Origin: Chrysopogon serrulatus
Taxonomy: Eukaryota > Streptophyta > Magnoliopsida > Poales > Poaceae
Assembly (NCBI GenBank): GCA_015844335.1
Contig: JADLZL010006422.1
Coordinates: 310,001 to 374,000 of the forward strand
Direction of reading: 5' to 3'
DNA: 64,000 bases
Position 1 is the stretch's first letter, and each line of letters begins with the position of its first letter. Positions 21,343-33,571 of this stretch are shown in pieces. Position numbers and translations under genes: made by a program. Below the pieces are notes generated by a model. It saw only the letters and a list, made by a program, of their open reading frames with translations, searched no databases and was not told the origin of the DNA.

Positions 21343-24101
21343 ATGGCTTTAGATTTGAACAATCCACCACCTGATGAGGGAGAGGCCTTACCAGAACTCA
21401 ATGAGCAGCAGCCTAAAAATGAGGCCGATGTATCCCACATCCATGATGCACATAAAGATGATCTTGTTGGAGTTGGGATTCCTAGAGGGCAAAACCAAAT
21501 AATCAGCCCAGGTACTTGCCTCTTAACTTATCTAAGTTATTGGAGTACACAAACCTCACAGCATGGCCTACTCTTCACGAAAAACACCTACTAGATGGGA
21601 CAGAAGCCTACACATGACGTTGCTTTTTCCATGTATTTGTTGCAGATGATGACATGGCTACAAGGCAAGAGGGAATCAGTGCAGATGGAAATGCCAACTT
21701 TCATGTTCATGCTCATCTTTTCGATCTCAACTTACATCCTTTTCATCAACCAGTTCCAGAACATTGTAAGTGTTTTTTTCCGATTGCATTTTCTTCCATA
21801 GTTTGCCTTCATAGTTTTCAACCATAGTTTGTCTACATAGGGTACGTACATTCATGCTAAATAAATTCAATGTACAGTTACTAAACAAGAATAAATTCAA
21901 TGAACAGTTACAAAATGAAAGGACTACATGCCATTGTTTGCAAGCTACTCCCTCCATCCTAAATTATAAGACGTTTGACTTTTTTGACACGAAGTTTCAC
22001 CACTCGTCTTATTCAAAAAAATTTTGCAAAATATTACTTCTTTTGTCGTGGTTTGCTTTATTAATGATAGTTCTTCAAGAATAACTTAAATTTGGCAATA
22101 TTAGTATAATTTTTTTGAAAGATGAATGGTCAAACTTAGGTTCAAAAAAGTCAAACGTCTTATAATTTGGGATGGAGGGAATATATATATAGCACATAAT
22201 CAGATTGTACTACACATAATTTACTTCATATTCAAGGTGTATTTCTTGATAAATTAGTGGTCAATGTGGCTGTTCTCTTGGCACCATGCACATACACAAT
22301 CTTACTGCATTTATTAGCAATTTAGCATGTCCAATCGAGACTTCAGAAAGAAGAATTACCTACAGTACTTTGATCCAGTGCACACACTGCATGTAGTACC
22401 ATGTCCAGTACAGAATTTCCTGCAAAATATACAAGTAATTACATTTAGATATCAGTTCTTAATAAATTTTACATTCCACAAATAATGTAGATAACATCAG
22501 TAGTGAACTAGGTACATTAGGTAATCAAAAGAATGTGCACTTTTTTTACATGTGTTTAGTTCCAGATAACACAATCAGCACCTATATTTTTTTGTAGTAC
22601 ATGATGACTACATCCCAACCATGGAGGAAATGCATGAGTATGGTGTCTATTCCAATGAAGTGCACATCGTCTTTGCTCAGGAAGAGTTATCTGACTCAAG
22701 TGATGAAGATTATGAGCCAACAAATGAAAATTTTAGGGAAAGGTCAAAGGATCTTACTACAGCTTAAAGGCAACAAATATATGAAGCATTGCTTAAGAGA
22801 AGCAACCGAGGAAAACTATGGAGAGACACTACAAAAGAGGTAGCTGCATTGTTTAATGTCAATCGACATGCAGTGTGGTGTATTTGGCGCCAAGCTAAAC
22901 AATGCCATGCTAATGGACTGCCAGTTGACATTAGTTCAGGAAAGGCCAAGAATAGTGGACGCAAAAGGGTTGAATTGGACCTCTCACAAGTAGAGGCCAT
23001 TCCATTGCAAAGAAGGTGTACCAAAAGTCTCTAGCTCATGCTCTAGGTTTATCAACTACCACACTATTTAGAATGTTCAAAGATGGGTTCCTAAGATGGC
23101 ACTCCAACTCATTGAAGCCGTATTTAAGGGAAGAAAACAAAAAGGAAAGGCTGCGGTGGTGTCTTTCAATGCTAGATGACCTTACATTGCAAACACATCC
23201 CAAGTTCAAAGAAATGAAGAACATCATCCACCAAGATGAGAAGTGGTTCAACGCCACTAGAAATTTTGTGACCTACTACATGACTAATAATGAAGAGGAC
23301 CCACACAGGACTGTGTGGAACAAGAATTACATTGAAAAGGTAAGGTTCTTCTGTGCAGTAGGCAATCCCCAGTTTGATGAGGAAGGGAACTGCACATTTG
23401 ATGGCAAGCTAGGCATATGGCCATTTATAAGAGAGGTACATCAAAGGCTCAACTAGTGTGCTTTGTTTGCTTGAATTACTTTGAATGTTTTGCTTGTCAA
23501 ACTAACATGTATGTAAGTTGTTGCAGGACCGAGCGAAAAGAAGAAGTGATAATAGACCAAGGGGACACCAGTGCACAAGACAATGAAGGTTGATAGAACC
23601 ACAATAAGGTCCTGTATGATTGCTTATCTGCTACCAGCAATAAGAGATCGTTGGCCTCAAGATCGACGCCATGAAACTATTTTGATTCAGCAGGACGATG
23701 CTAGGACTCGTATCCCGGTTGATGACCCAGAATTTAAACTAGCTGTAGCCAACACTGGGCTCGACATTTGTCTCACGAACTAGCCCCCTAACTCCCCTGA
23801 TATGAATGTCTTAGATTTGGGGTTCTTTGCATCTCTACAATGGTTGACATACACAACGATCTCTAACAATATGAAGGACTTAATTGACAATGTTAAGAAA
23901 GAATATGAAAACTATGATCCGCGATCTCTTTGAAATGTCTTCCTAACACTGCAAGGTAATGAAGGCTGGTGGAGGGAACAAATACAAGATCCCTCACATG
24001 AACAAAGAAAGGCTAGACCGCCTAGGTATTCTTCTGAAGCGCCTAAATTGTGACCGTGAACTATATCAGAGTGTGATGGAGTCCCTAATGCCTAGTTGCT
24101 A
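21343..24101 (+). pseudogene. Plant mariner-like transposase (D-D-D family)
   Basis: Exons inferred: 21343-21511 (MALDLNNPPPDEG), 21646-21775 (AHLFDLNLHP), 22598-23435, and 23527 onward, with GT-AG introns; the first two junctions keep phase. Exon 3 contains the helix-turn-helix region (VAALFNVNRHAVWCIWRQA, then SLAHALGLSTTTLFRMF). Catalytic Asp motifs are HQDEKWFN (about 23232), LIQQDDART (about 23690) and NSPDMNVLDLGFF (about 23793). It is dead: TAA at 22765-22767 and TAG at 23781-23783 (both probably from Gln codons), TGA near 23931, and frameshifts near 23005, 23562 and 23950. The 3' end reads HMNKERLDRLGILLKRLNC up to a TAG around 24101, 11 bp before the gypsy insertion. Confidence 0.9.
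21948..22181. mobile_element. Stowaway-like MITE in a transposase intron
   Basis: 234 bp flanked by TA (21946-21947, 22182-22183). The ends CTCCCTCCATCCTAAATTAT plus AAGACGTTTGACTTTTTTGA are inverted at the right end (TCAAACGTCTTATAATTTGG, then GATGGAGGGA). The terminus and TA target define Stowaway-type elements, which mariner-like transposases mobilise. It lies within intron 2 (21776-22597) and does not damage the coding sequence. Confidence 0.9.
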
Positions 24102-24112
24102 GATGTTAAGAA

Positions 24113-26984
24113 TGTAACACCCTAAATTTTGCATCTTTTCAAATAGGTGAAATTGATTTATATTATGCAATTGTGTGTGTGCATTCAAACAATAGAGCAA
24201 TAATAAATTTTATAAAATTAAAATCAAATATAAGGTAGATACATGTTTTATTCATTCATGCTGGTGCACTGTTATTTTGTATTGAGTGGCTTTGTTTAAA
24301 TTCAAATTGGATTTTAAATTGGTATTTTAAATCTGGTTTGAAAATAAAAGAAAATGGGAAAAGGAAACCTCACCTCTCCCTCCCCATTTCGGCCTACAGG
24401 CCCATCCGCACCCCTCCCCTTTCTTTCTCAAACCGGCGGCCTAACCTGAGCCGGCCCAGCGCGCCCCTTCCTTCCTCTCTGTGCGATCGACCGGCGGGCC
24501 CTGCATGTTAGCCGCACGACCCCGCCTTCCTTCTTCTACCTCCGGCACCTTCCAAAAATGGAAGCCAGGCCTTCCTTTTCTGGCCGAGCTCGATCCGAGC
24601 TCTATCTCCTCCTTTCCATGCACGGCACGGCCTCCGGGCTATATAAGTCATGTCCCCGTGGCTCGCCGCCTCCATCCAGCCCCATCGCAGCACCCGCCCT
24701 GCCTCGAGGAAGCAGCAGCAGCTGCCACAACCCTAGCAAGCCGCCGCCGCTTGCTGTTGCGCCTCCAAGTGGCCGCCCCGCCCTCGTAGGCTTGCGGACG
24801 AGCCTCGCAACAACTTCGCGACGCTGCCGAACCCTTTTTCCCTCTTTTTCTTGCACTTGGGCAGTTCTAATCATCACCGTCGTTTGCAGGAGCTTCCGGT
24901 CCGCTCCGGCATGCCGTCCGCCATCTCCGATCTTTCACAGCCTGCGCGAACCTCGTTGGTGAGTTCGCCCTTGCTTGCTCTACACTACCGTGCCCTTGAT
25001 TTGGCCGACGACGCTCGAAATCGTCCGATTGACAAACGCCGGCGAGCTCCGCCATTTTCTGGCCATAGCGCCGCCGTCGGGCCACTGTGCCGACACCCCC
25101 ATCTCCACCCTTTTTGATCCGGGCCGTCCAGACTGAATCCGACGGACCACAGCCCTACATACCCTTCGTGATCCATTTTGCAAAAGAACCCTTAAGTTTT
25201 CTTTATTTTGAACCCGCAGTCCTCTGTTCGATTTAAAAACTGGATTTTATTTATTTTACTTTGAAAATCGATTTCAGAGTATTTACAAGATTGCCACTGG
25301 TTTTCTTTTAAGCATAACTTCTTCAATTTAACTCCAATTTGATCCGTTCAAGTTGTGGTAGATTCGTAATCAAATAATCTATATGTTTATAGTAATGTTA
25401 ACCATGTTTTCCATCTTTTAATTTTATTGTTTAATAAAACTAATAAGATTTCCACATAAAATCTTGTTTAGATCATAACTAATCCATTTTAGCTCTGATT
25501 TTGGTGATTCAAACGTCTCTGTGATCCTAGCTGCGTGTAGATTTGTTTTATGAACTTTTTGTCCTGTTTTTATGGTATTGGTGTACTGTTCTAATTTATA
25601 CTCTTGTTTGCTATGCATGATTGCGCTTGGATGCTTGTATGTTGCTTTGTTGTGAAGTATAGACGGTGAGCAATACGTTGGTGACCAGGAGTTCCATGAC
25701 GAGCCGAATCACCAAGAGTTCGTTGAGCAAGGCAAGTATAGCATGGGATCATCCTTGTTACCTATTCACCCTTAATCACTTAATTCATACCGCATGTGTC
25801 TCCCTTGATTACCACTAAGGATTTCTTAGTAATTGTACCCTGTACCTTGATACCGTGGGTTTATGTATTTAGGTAGTTTATGCTAGTGTTCAAGAAATAA
25901 TCATTAAGATCTGTAACTTGATTAATGGTATATGCAACAAAGGTTGAAAACTCATTTTTTAGCAACAGAAAATTAAAGGGTAAGAGTACTTGTTTGCTCT
26001 TGTCCTCCCTAAGGACTTATCTGTAAGTGAGCACCCGAGACTTACAGTACAACCGTGAGGTCTATATGGCTCTGGCTTTAGTCAAGTATGAGGACCTGTT
26101 CTAGCTTATTAGAGGTTACCTTTATGGCACAAGGGGGGCATGCCTAGACGGGTATAGTGCGGCCTCTGTCCTTAAGTGTGTTGCTGTGTGTGTGAAGCAT
26201 TTGAAAGGGGGGCTCTACATCTGCTTGCCACGGAAACCTAGCGGCACTAATTTGTTAGATGAACCTTTGAATGACTTCATAGTGAAACCCTGCTATGCAC
26301 CTCAGCAGTGTAGTTTGGGAGTAATTAACCCAAGCATATGGGAATCACGACTCACGGTGAAAGTGTACAACCTCTGCAGAGTGTTAAAACTGATATAACA
26401 GCCGTGCTCGCGGTCATCAGCGGCCTGGACTTCTGCAATGGAAAAATTCTTGATTATTGTTTTTGCTATACTTTAATCACTGTTTACATGATCATATGGT
26501 TATTTGGGATTTATGCTACTTGTTGCTACTCACTTATGCTAAAATTGTGATATATTAAAGTTGCTAACCGCTGTAAACCGTGTCAACCTTTTGAGCCTCA
26601 TTAACCCCTATGTTATTCTTGTGAGGTATGAGATGTACTTACGTTTGTTTATTTTTATTACTTAGAAAATCCCAGATGGGTAATAGATAATGGTGTTTAT
26701 GAGGAGTTTACTGAGGACTACTAGTCTTGTGCTCAACCAGTTGACGTCCCTATGGCTTTGGAGTCTATCGGAGTGCTAGTTATCTTTTTTAACCGAATAG
26801 TGCTAGTTATCTTATTTCGCTTTCATTGAGACTTTGAATAAATTTATGTAATGAACTACTATTCATGATGTAATAAAGGCACTGAGCTTGATACTCCAGT
26901 CATTTGTCTCTATATGTGTGTGATTGATCTCTGGGCATATATATAGTTTTGTATTCAGTTTTGTCTTTAAAACTAGGCATGAAA
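24113..26984 (+). repeat. 5' LTR of the gypsy element
   Basis: 2,872 bp. It begins TGTAACACCCTAAATTTTGC and ends AACTAGGCATGAAA, a decayed form of the TATGACA end seen in the solo copy. A TATA box (GGCTATATAAG, 24638-24647) lies at the start of a GC-rich leader (24650-25130). A 67-codon ORF seen in sister LTRs is present at about 25566 but broken by one TGA in place of TGG. Confidence 0.92.
24638..24647 (+). promoter_or_regulatory. LTR TATA box
   Basis: GGCTATATAA occurs at the same LTR position in all four family A copies: 46291-46300 plus, 1174-1185 minus and 62171-62182 minus (CTATAAAAGCC there). A GC-rich leader follows in each. It is the probable promoter of the retrotransposon transcript, acting about 0.5 kb into the LTR. 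Confidence 0.65.
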
Positions 26985-26987
26985 AAT

Positions 26988-26999
26988 TGGTATCAGAGC
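26988..26999 (+). other. Primer-binding site of the gypsy element (tRNA-Met type)
   Basis: TGGTATCAGAGC starts three bases after the LTR end and matches the initiator tRNA-Met primer-site pattern. Confidence 0.9.
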
Positions 27000-27186
27000 T
27001 GTATTAACTGTAGGACGCAAGCCTAGTTAGCAATGGTCGTTTTAGCATCTCTTGTTTCACTTATTTCATTCTTATTATCTTAGTCTTGCTATTTGTTAAT
27101 TTTTTTATTTTATGTTGTTCCCCATCTTATTCTATTACAAAATTATTTGACTCTATTTCTGACTTAATATTGGTCTAATTCTGTAG

Positions 27187-28037
27187 ATGACACGTGCCCA
27201 TAAGACTGCACACATTAGCACTGGAGGCCACTACCCATCCCGTGCTATGCACACCCCGATAGAGCCCCATGACGAGGTCATCGTCGAGGTAGATGATGAT
27301 GAGGAGATGCACCAAGTGGAGCATGAAGTGGAGGAGCAGGAAGTGGAGATTGTGGAGATCTCTGATGATGAAGAGGAGGAGCCCATGGAGGAGCACCAGG
27401 AGGAAGACGTTGCTGGGGATGATCCACCCCCACCACCCTAGGGTGCGCAGTAGGAGAGATGAGCCTCCCATGGGATGGACCATGAAGATCTACACTAAGC
27501 ATGGAGATTTTGCCAATTACTACCACACTCATCTCATTGATCTATTCCATACTTACTATGATGACCTGACCATAGTAGTGGAGTACTTCTGCGAGGAGAA
27601 CACCCACCCCCTTGAAGGTACTTACTAGAAGTCAGAGGTGTACATCTCCACCTAGAATGAAGCTATACAAGCCTTCGAAGTGGACTCAACCTTCAGGCAT
27701 ATGGCTGGGCGTGCCACTCTACAGGACAGCATGGAAGATGTTGCTTTTGAAGCCTACCTCATATTCGACATGAGGCTTCGAGTACATGATGGGGGATGAA
27801 AACCGGTATCTCCCTCGTCGCGATGATGAGCTTGGATGGGTGATGCCAAACCCCAGGATGTGGATCCCACCACCCGGTCGCTTGTCCTCTTTGCCCATGA
27901 GGTGATGCGCGACAACATACGACTCAAAGCTGAATTGCAGGCACAACGCAGGTCACGCAAGCGAAGCCAGAGGGAAGCAGATGACCTCAGGGAGAGCCTC
28001 AAGCAGCCAAGACTTTATGAGAAGCTACCTCTACCAT
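27187..28037 (+). pseudogene. Extra ORF between primer site and gag, degenerate
   Basis: The ATG at 27187 opens an acidic segment (VEVDDDEEMHQVEHEVEEQE) ending in a run of Pro codons where the frame shifts (about 27430). The +1 frame continues with YTKHGDFANYYHTHLIDLFH, VEYFCEENTHPLEG and HMAGRATLQDSMEDVAFEAY. It is broken by two TAG codons, each where a Trp (TGG) fits (27625-27660). After another shift it reads FEYMMGDENRYLPRRDDELG and WVMPNPRMWIPPPG. A further frame gives a coiled-coil tail (VMRDNIRLKAELQAQRRS) ending TAG at 28037. Codon quality continues across the shifts, indicating a former protein of about 280 residues. It is not gag and I cannot name a function. Confidence 0.6.
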
Positions 28038-28482
28038 AGGAGTTGGAGTCCATTGATACAATAAGACGATAGTATCGTGCGTTGTGTCGTGTCGAGTCAA
28101 GTGTGTGCGTGTGAAACTTTAGTGTCTGGATGATTATTATTATGCTTATGCTTGAGTTGGATTTTTGCTATGAGTGCCGGGAGATTGTGGGCATGTCCAC
28201 AAGTCCCAATAATTAAGACTTTTAAGTTAGAATTAATAAATGTTTAGTTTGGGGTCGGTTATATCTGTTTTCTGCAATCTATCTCTGGAGCAGTCTGTGT
28301 TCTTTATTTGATATCTGCCAATCTGTTCGTGCAAAAATTATGAGATTTTTATGAGAATATCTAGACTTCAGTATCTTTCAAATGCCGCTGGAATCACCAT
28401 TTTTCAGATTTAGTGTTTGCTTGCATAAGTGATCTTATGGTTGGAAATATGCTAAACTTGAGCATTTGCTTTTGGAAAACAG

Positions 28483-29560
28483 ATGGCAGCTAGAGGCAGA
28501 GGAGCTAGAGGACGTTGAGGTGGAAGGGGTACTGGCAACTATTCACCGCCACCACCGCCAACGCCACCGCCGACTATGGAGCAAATGTTTGCAACACAAA
28601 CTCTGTTGCTGCAGACCTTGGTGCAGCACATCCAGAACCAGCCAGCTGCACCACCACCACCACCGCCACCGCCACCACCTGCTAGGGACAAGTGTGGTGA
28701 CTTCTTGAAAGGTCGCCCTCCGGTATTCACTCATACTGCAGATCCACTGGAGACTAATGACTGGCATCGCGCAGTCGAGAAGCAGCTCAATATAGCACAA
28801 TGCAATGACTATGAGAAGGTGCTATATGGGTCTGGTTAGTTATAGGGAGCAGCTCAAACTTGGTGGGAATCTTACCAGTATGGCCATCCCCACCCAAATC
28901 AGATCACCTGGCAGGAGTTCCAGGAGGCATTCAGAGCTTACCACATCCCGAGGGGGAGATTGAAGTAAAGAAAGAGGAGTTCTGAAGGCTGAAGCAAGGT
29001 TCCATGTCAGTGGGCGAGTACCGTGATAGTTTTGCTCAGCTATCTCATTGTGCTCCTACTGACGTTGACACTGATGCCAAGAAGTAGGAACACTTCATGA
29101 AGGGACTGTATGATGGTCTCAGGTTACAGCTCTCATCTAATACCTACCCCAACTTCCAAGCACTAGTGAACCGTGCAATAGTGGTGGGCAACCTACGCTA
29201 GGAACTGGAACATAAGAAGAGGAGACTGCAGGGACAGGCCTCTGGGAGCAACACCCGCCCTCGCACCAATCAGGGGTACCCGCCGAGGTACCAAGGTCCT
29301 CCTCCACAGTGGAACCGCAGTTAGAACCAACAGCGCCCTTAGTACCCACAGCATAATGGTGGTCAGCGCCCACAGCAGCAGTATGGCAATCAGACGCCAC
29401 ATCTAGGGAACCCTAAGAACACCCCCATGAAGACCAGTGCACCCAACACTCCCAACTAGTGCTTTGTTTACGGAAGAGATGGGCACTTGTCTTATAACTG
29501 TCCTCAGAAGCAGAATCAGCAGACCCCTAGAGGCAGAATAGTGGATAGAAGCTGGCTCCT
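28483..29560 (+). pseudogene. Gypsy gag, degenerate
   Basis: The ATG at 28483 starts MAARGRGARGR, followed by a TGA, then a proline-rich stretch (PPPPPPPPPPARD). The capsid core follows: DFLKGRPPVFTHTADPLETN, then TWWESYQYGHP and ITWQEFQEAFRAYHIPRG. Several TAG/TGA codons (about 28837, 28843, 28966, 29085, 29200, 29323, 29341) and shifts break it. The zinc knuckle CFVYGRDGHLSYNC (about 29460-29500) has lost its second Cys (Tyr-Gly instead of Cys-Gly). Confidence 0.85.
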
Positions 29561-32500
29561 AACACTGGAAGGGTGAACCATGTGTCCACAGAGACGGCAC
29601 AGGAAGCGCTAGATGTGATGCTCGGTACATTCAGCATCAATTCCATCCCTGCTACTAGTCTTTTCGACTCTAGAGCGTTGCATTCCTTTATTTTGCATAT
29701 TTTTATCAAAATGCATGGCATACCAGTATATGCCCTGAGAAACAACTTCATAGTAAACTCACCAGGTGGAAGCATGCCAGCATAGTATAGTTGTCCAGCA
29801 GCTAGTCTGTCTATAAGGGGGGTAGACTTCAAGGTTTGTCCTATAGTATTGAGAACAGCTAGGATTGATCTTATTCTAGGTATGGACTAGATGAAGAAAC
29901 ATCGGGCAGTGATTTAGTGTCAGGAGAAAGTTGTAGTTCTGACAACATCAAGTGGAGACAGAATCAGTGTTGATGTAATGGTTCAACCACTGCAAACTGC
30001 CACTGTGAATCAGCTAAACGGAGATGGCAACCAGCAGGACTGCATCGTGGACGAGTTCCCAGATGTGTTTCCTGATGATTTGCCAGGTATGCCACCTGAC
30101 CGTGACATTGAATTTATTATTGAGCTTTTACCTAGCACTATACCTATAGCTAAGCGTCCATGTAGAATGGGGGTACCTGAATTAGAAGAGTTAAAGAAAC
30201 AACTAAGAGAGCTATCAGAGAAAGGTTTTATTCATCCTAGTTCATCGGCTTGGGGAGCACCAGTTATATTTGTTGATAAGAAGGATGGTACTCAGAGAAT
30301 GTGTGTTGATTATCAATCACTCAATGAAGTTACTATCAAGAACAAGTATCCTTTGCCTAGAATTGATGATCTATTTGACAAGTTGAGAGGTGCTTGTGTA
30401 TTCTCTAAAATTGATCTTCGTTCTGGTTATCATCAATTGAAGATTCATGCTACTGACATACCTAAGACAACATTTACTACAAGGTATGGGTTATATGAGT
30501 ACACAGTGATGTCGTTCGGGCTGACCAATGCACCTGCATACTTTATGTAATTGATGAACAAGGTATTTATGGAGTATCTAGATAAATTCATTGTGGTATT
30601 CATTGATGATATATTGGTATTCTCCAAGAATGAGAAAGAACATGCTGAACATTATATGCCAAGCAAAGTAAGTGTGAATTCTAGTTGAAGGAAGTTTCCA
30701 TTCTTGGTCATGTTGTATCCAATGGTGGTATTGCCGTGGATCCTAGCAAAGTGAAAGATGTGTTAGATTGGACCCCACCCACTAATGTTAGTGAGATCCG
30801 TAGCTTTCTTAGTATAGTTGGTTACTATCGGAGGTCCATTGAAGGTTTCTCTAAGCTTGCTCAGCCTATGACTCCACTGTTGGAGAAGAATGCTAAGTTT
30901 GTATGGTCTGCAAAATGTTAGTCTAGCTTTGATGAGTTGAAGAAGAGTTTAATTACAGCCCCTGTGTTGATATTGCCAGATCTGAGTAAGAGTTTTTCCA
31001 TCTATTGCGACGAATCTCGCCTTGGTCTGGGATGTGTTCTTATGCAAGAAGGAAGAGTAGTGGCCTATGCATCAAGGCAACTGAGGAAGCATGAGTTAAA
31101 TTATCCTACTCATGACTTGGAGTTAGCAGCAATGGTTCATGCTTTGAAGATATGGAGGCACTATCTTATTGGGCATAAGAGCGACATTTACACAGATCAT
31201 AAGAGTTTGAAGTACATTTTCACTCACTCGGACTTGAACTTGAGACAACATCGATGGTTGGAATTGATTAAGGATTATGACTTGGAAGTACATTATCACC
31301 CAGGGAAGGCCAATATTGTAGCCGATGCTCTTAGCAGGAAGAGTTATGCGAATGAGATTCGGACAACACCCATGCCTAAGGAGTTGTGTGCTGAAATCGA
31401 ACATCTCAATCTAGGTTTTGTCACTAATATGGTGGAGTTAGTAGTTGAGCCAACTCTAGAACAGAGATTCGCAAAGGTCAGCTTGAGGATGAGAAACTAA
31501 AAGGGATTGCAGAGAACACAGTAATCGGCAAGTCACCAAGCTTTCGAATGGATGACAATGGAACTCTATGGTTTGGGAAGAGGATATGTGTACCAGTTGT
31601 GAAAGCTGTTCGAGATGCAATTTTGCGAGAGCCCATGAGTCAGCCTATTCTATACACCCAGGGAGTACCAAGATGTACTTAGAATTGAAAGAGAAGTATT
31701 GGTGGTATGGGTTAAAGAGAGATGTGGCAGAATATATGGCTTTGTGTTACACTTGTTAGAGGGTCAAAGCTGAGCATCAATGACCTGCAGGGTTGCTACA
31801 ACTAGTGAAGATACCCGAGTGGAAATGGGAAGAAGTTGGTATGGATTTTATAGTGGGATTGCCATGAACTCAGAAAGGGTACGATTCGATATGGGTAATA
31901 GTGGATCGGTTAACTGAAGTTGCTCACTTTATACCGGTCAAGACTACCTACCATGGACCAAAGTTAGCAGAACTGTACATGGAGAGGATAGTATGTTTGC
32001 ATGGTGTTTCAAAGAAGATTGTGTCTAATAGAGGTTCTCAGTTCACATCACATTTCTAGAAGGGTGTACATGAGTCACTAGGGACGAAGCTAAATTTCAG
32101 CTCAGTCTATCATCCTCAGACTGGCGGACAAACTAAAAGGACTAATCAGATATTGGAGGATATGTTGAGAGCATGTGCTTTGCAATATGGCACTAGTTGG
32201 GACAAGAGTTTGCCGTATGCAGAGTTCTCATACAATAATAGTTACAAGAAGAGTCTTAAGATGGCACCTTTCAAAGCGTTGTATGGGTGCAAGTGTAGAA
32301 CACCGCTGTTTTGGAATCAAATAGGTGAGAGCCAAGTGTTTGGACCTGATGTTCTTAAAGATGCGGAAGAACAAGTGAGAATGATTAGAAATAATTTGAA
32401 AGTGGCACAGTCTCATCAGAAAAGTTATGCTGATACTAGGAGAGAGAGCTGACTTTTGAAGCAGGAGATTATGTGTATCTCAAGGTGTCACCTATGAAGG

Positions 32501-32880
32501 GGATAAAGAGGTTCAATGTAAAGGGAAAATTGGCACCAAGGTATATTGGTCCCTTCAAGGTACTTGAAAGAAGAGGTGAAGTAGCTTATCAGTTGGAGCT
32601 ACCCGAGAGCTTGTCAGGTGTGCATGATGTGTTTCATGTGTCATACCTAAAGAAATGTTTGCGTGTGGCAGAAGAGCAGATACCTTTGGAAGAGGTAAAT
32701 GTAAAAGAAAATCTCACTTATACTGAGTATCTGATTAAGATTTTGGAGACAGCTGAGAGGGTTACACGAAGTTAGGTAATACAGATATGCAAGGTACAGT
32801 GGAACCGTTACTCAGAGGATGAGGCAACTTAGGAAAGAGAGGAGGATTTGAAGTCAGAATATCCATAACTATTTGAGTCA
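29561..32880 (+). pseudogene. Gypsy pol: protease, RT, RNase H, integrase, C-terminal domain
   Basis: Protease: SLFDSRALHSFI at about 29657, where D-S-G-A is expected; Gly is Arg. RT: 30030-30690, with DKKDGTQRMCVDYQSLNEV, GYHQLKIHATDIPKTTF and the catalytic FIDDILVFS (30599-30625) intact. A deletion of about 12 codons and a TAG (expected Trp) follow near 30660-30690. RNase H: SIYCDESRLGLGCVLMQEGR (about 30990) to ADALSRKS (31323). Integrase: H-H-C-C region 31590-31760, then catalytic positions Asp (31844-31846), Asn in place of Asp (32027-32029) and Lys in place of Glu (32135-32137). The tail (32470-32880) has APRYIGPFKVLERRGEVAYQ and HDVFHVSYLKKCL, followed by a decayed chromodomain-like end. 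At least eight stops are present, mostly TAG. Confidence 0.93.
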
Positions 32881-32914
32881 GCACCATCCAAATCTCGAGG
32901 ACGAGATTCATCTT

Positions 32915-32927
32915 AAGGGGGTAGGTT
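32915..32927 (+). other. Polypurine tract of the gypsy element
   Basis: AAGGGGGTAGGTT directly precedes the 3' LTR start TGTAACACCC at 32928. Confidence 0.85.
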
Positions 32928-33015
32928 TGTAACACCCTAAATTTTGCATCTTTTCAAATAGGTGAAATAGATTTATATTATGCAATTGTGTGTGTGCATT
33001 CAAACAATAGAGCAA
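32928..33015 (+). repeat. 3' LTR of the gypsy element, left piece
   Basis: The first 88 bp of the LTR, including the AGCAA target (33011-33015) duplicated by the Athila-like insertion. The LTR resumes at 45868. Confidence 0.93.
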
Positions 33016-33571
33016 TGTTGATATCTGTTAACACACACTGAATAATCCGCAAGTGCACGAATACTGTTGTAGCTTTATCCTAGAAGTATTCTAGGTTTCA
33101 TTCCACTGAGAAATGTGTGAGATCAACTATGGTCTAACTAAACTAGAGGTAGCAATAAGGTAAAGGTAGAGAATAGATTTAGATAGAACTAAGGATAACT
33201 AGGGCAATGATTAATGTGGTTAAGAGCAGCAATCAAAGTTGATGATAATAGGAGAGTAGAGAGGATAACTATGGTTCTCTTCTTCTAACTTAGGCAAGTC
33301 TATGTCTTCTATTGCTAACTGGGGACATTACATAAGGAGAGACACCGACATAGAATGTTGATCTCCTTAGCAACCGTGTCCTACTTGGCCTACAAATGGG
33401 ATAGTGGGATACATATGATTCAACGGAGCTATAAAGTCACCTCCAAGAGCTACCACCAAATCCAGAATATAGGGTGCATCCATGATTATCCTAAGCCTAA
33501 GCACCATGCTTACACCTACGATAACACTCTACTCCCCCATGGAAGAGAATAAAGCACTCAGAGAGAGTCGT

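Noticed and set aside
24481..25183. ORFs in the GC-rich leader of the gypsy LTR
   Set aside because: Equivalent frames in the other three LTR copies are broken or shifted, so they are not conserved as coding. The region is better explained as transcript leader.
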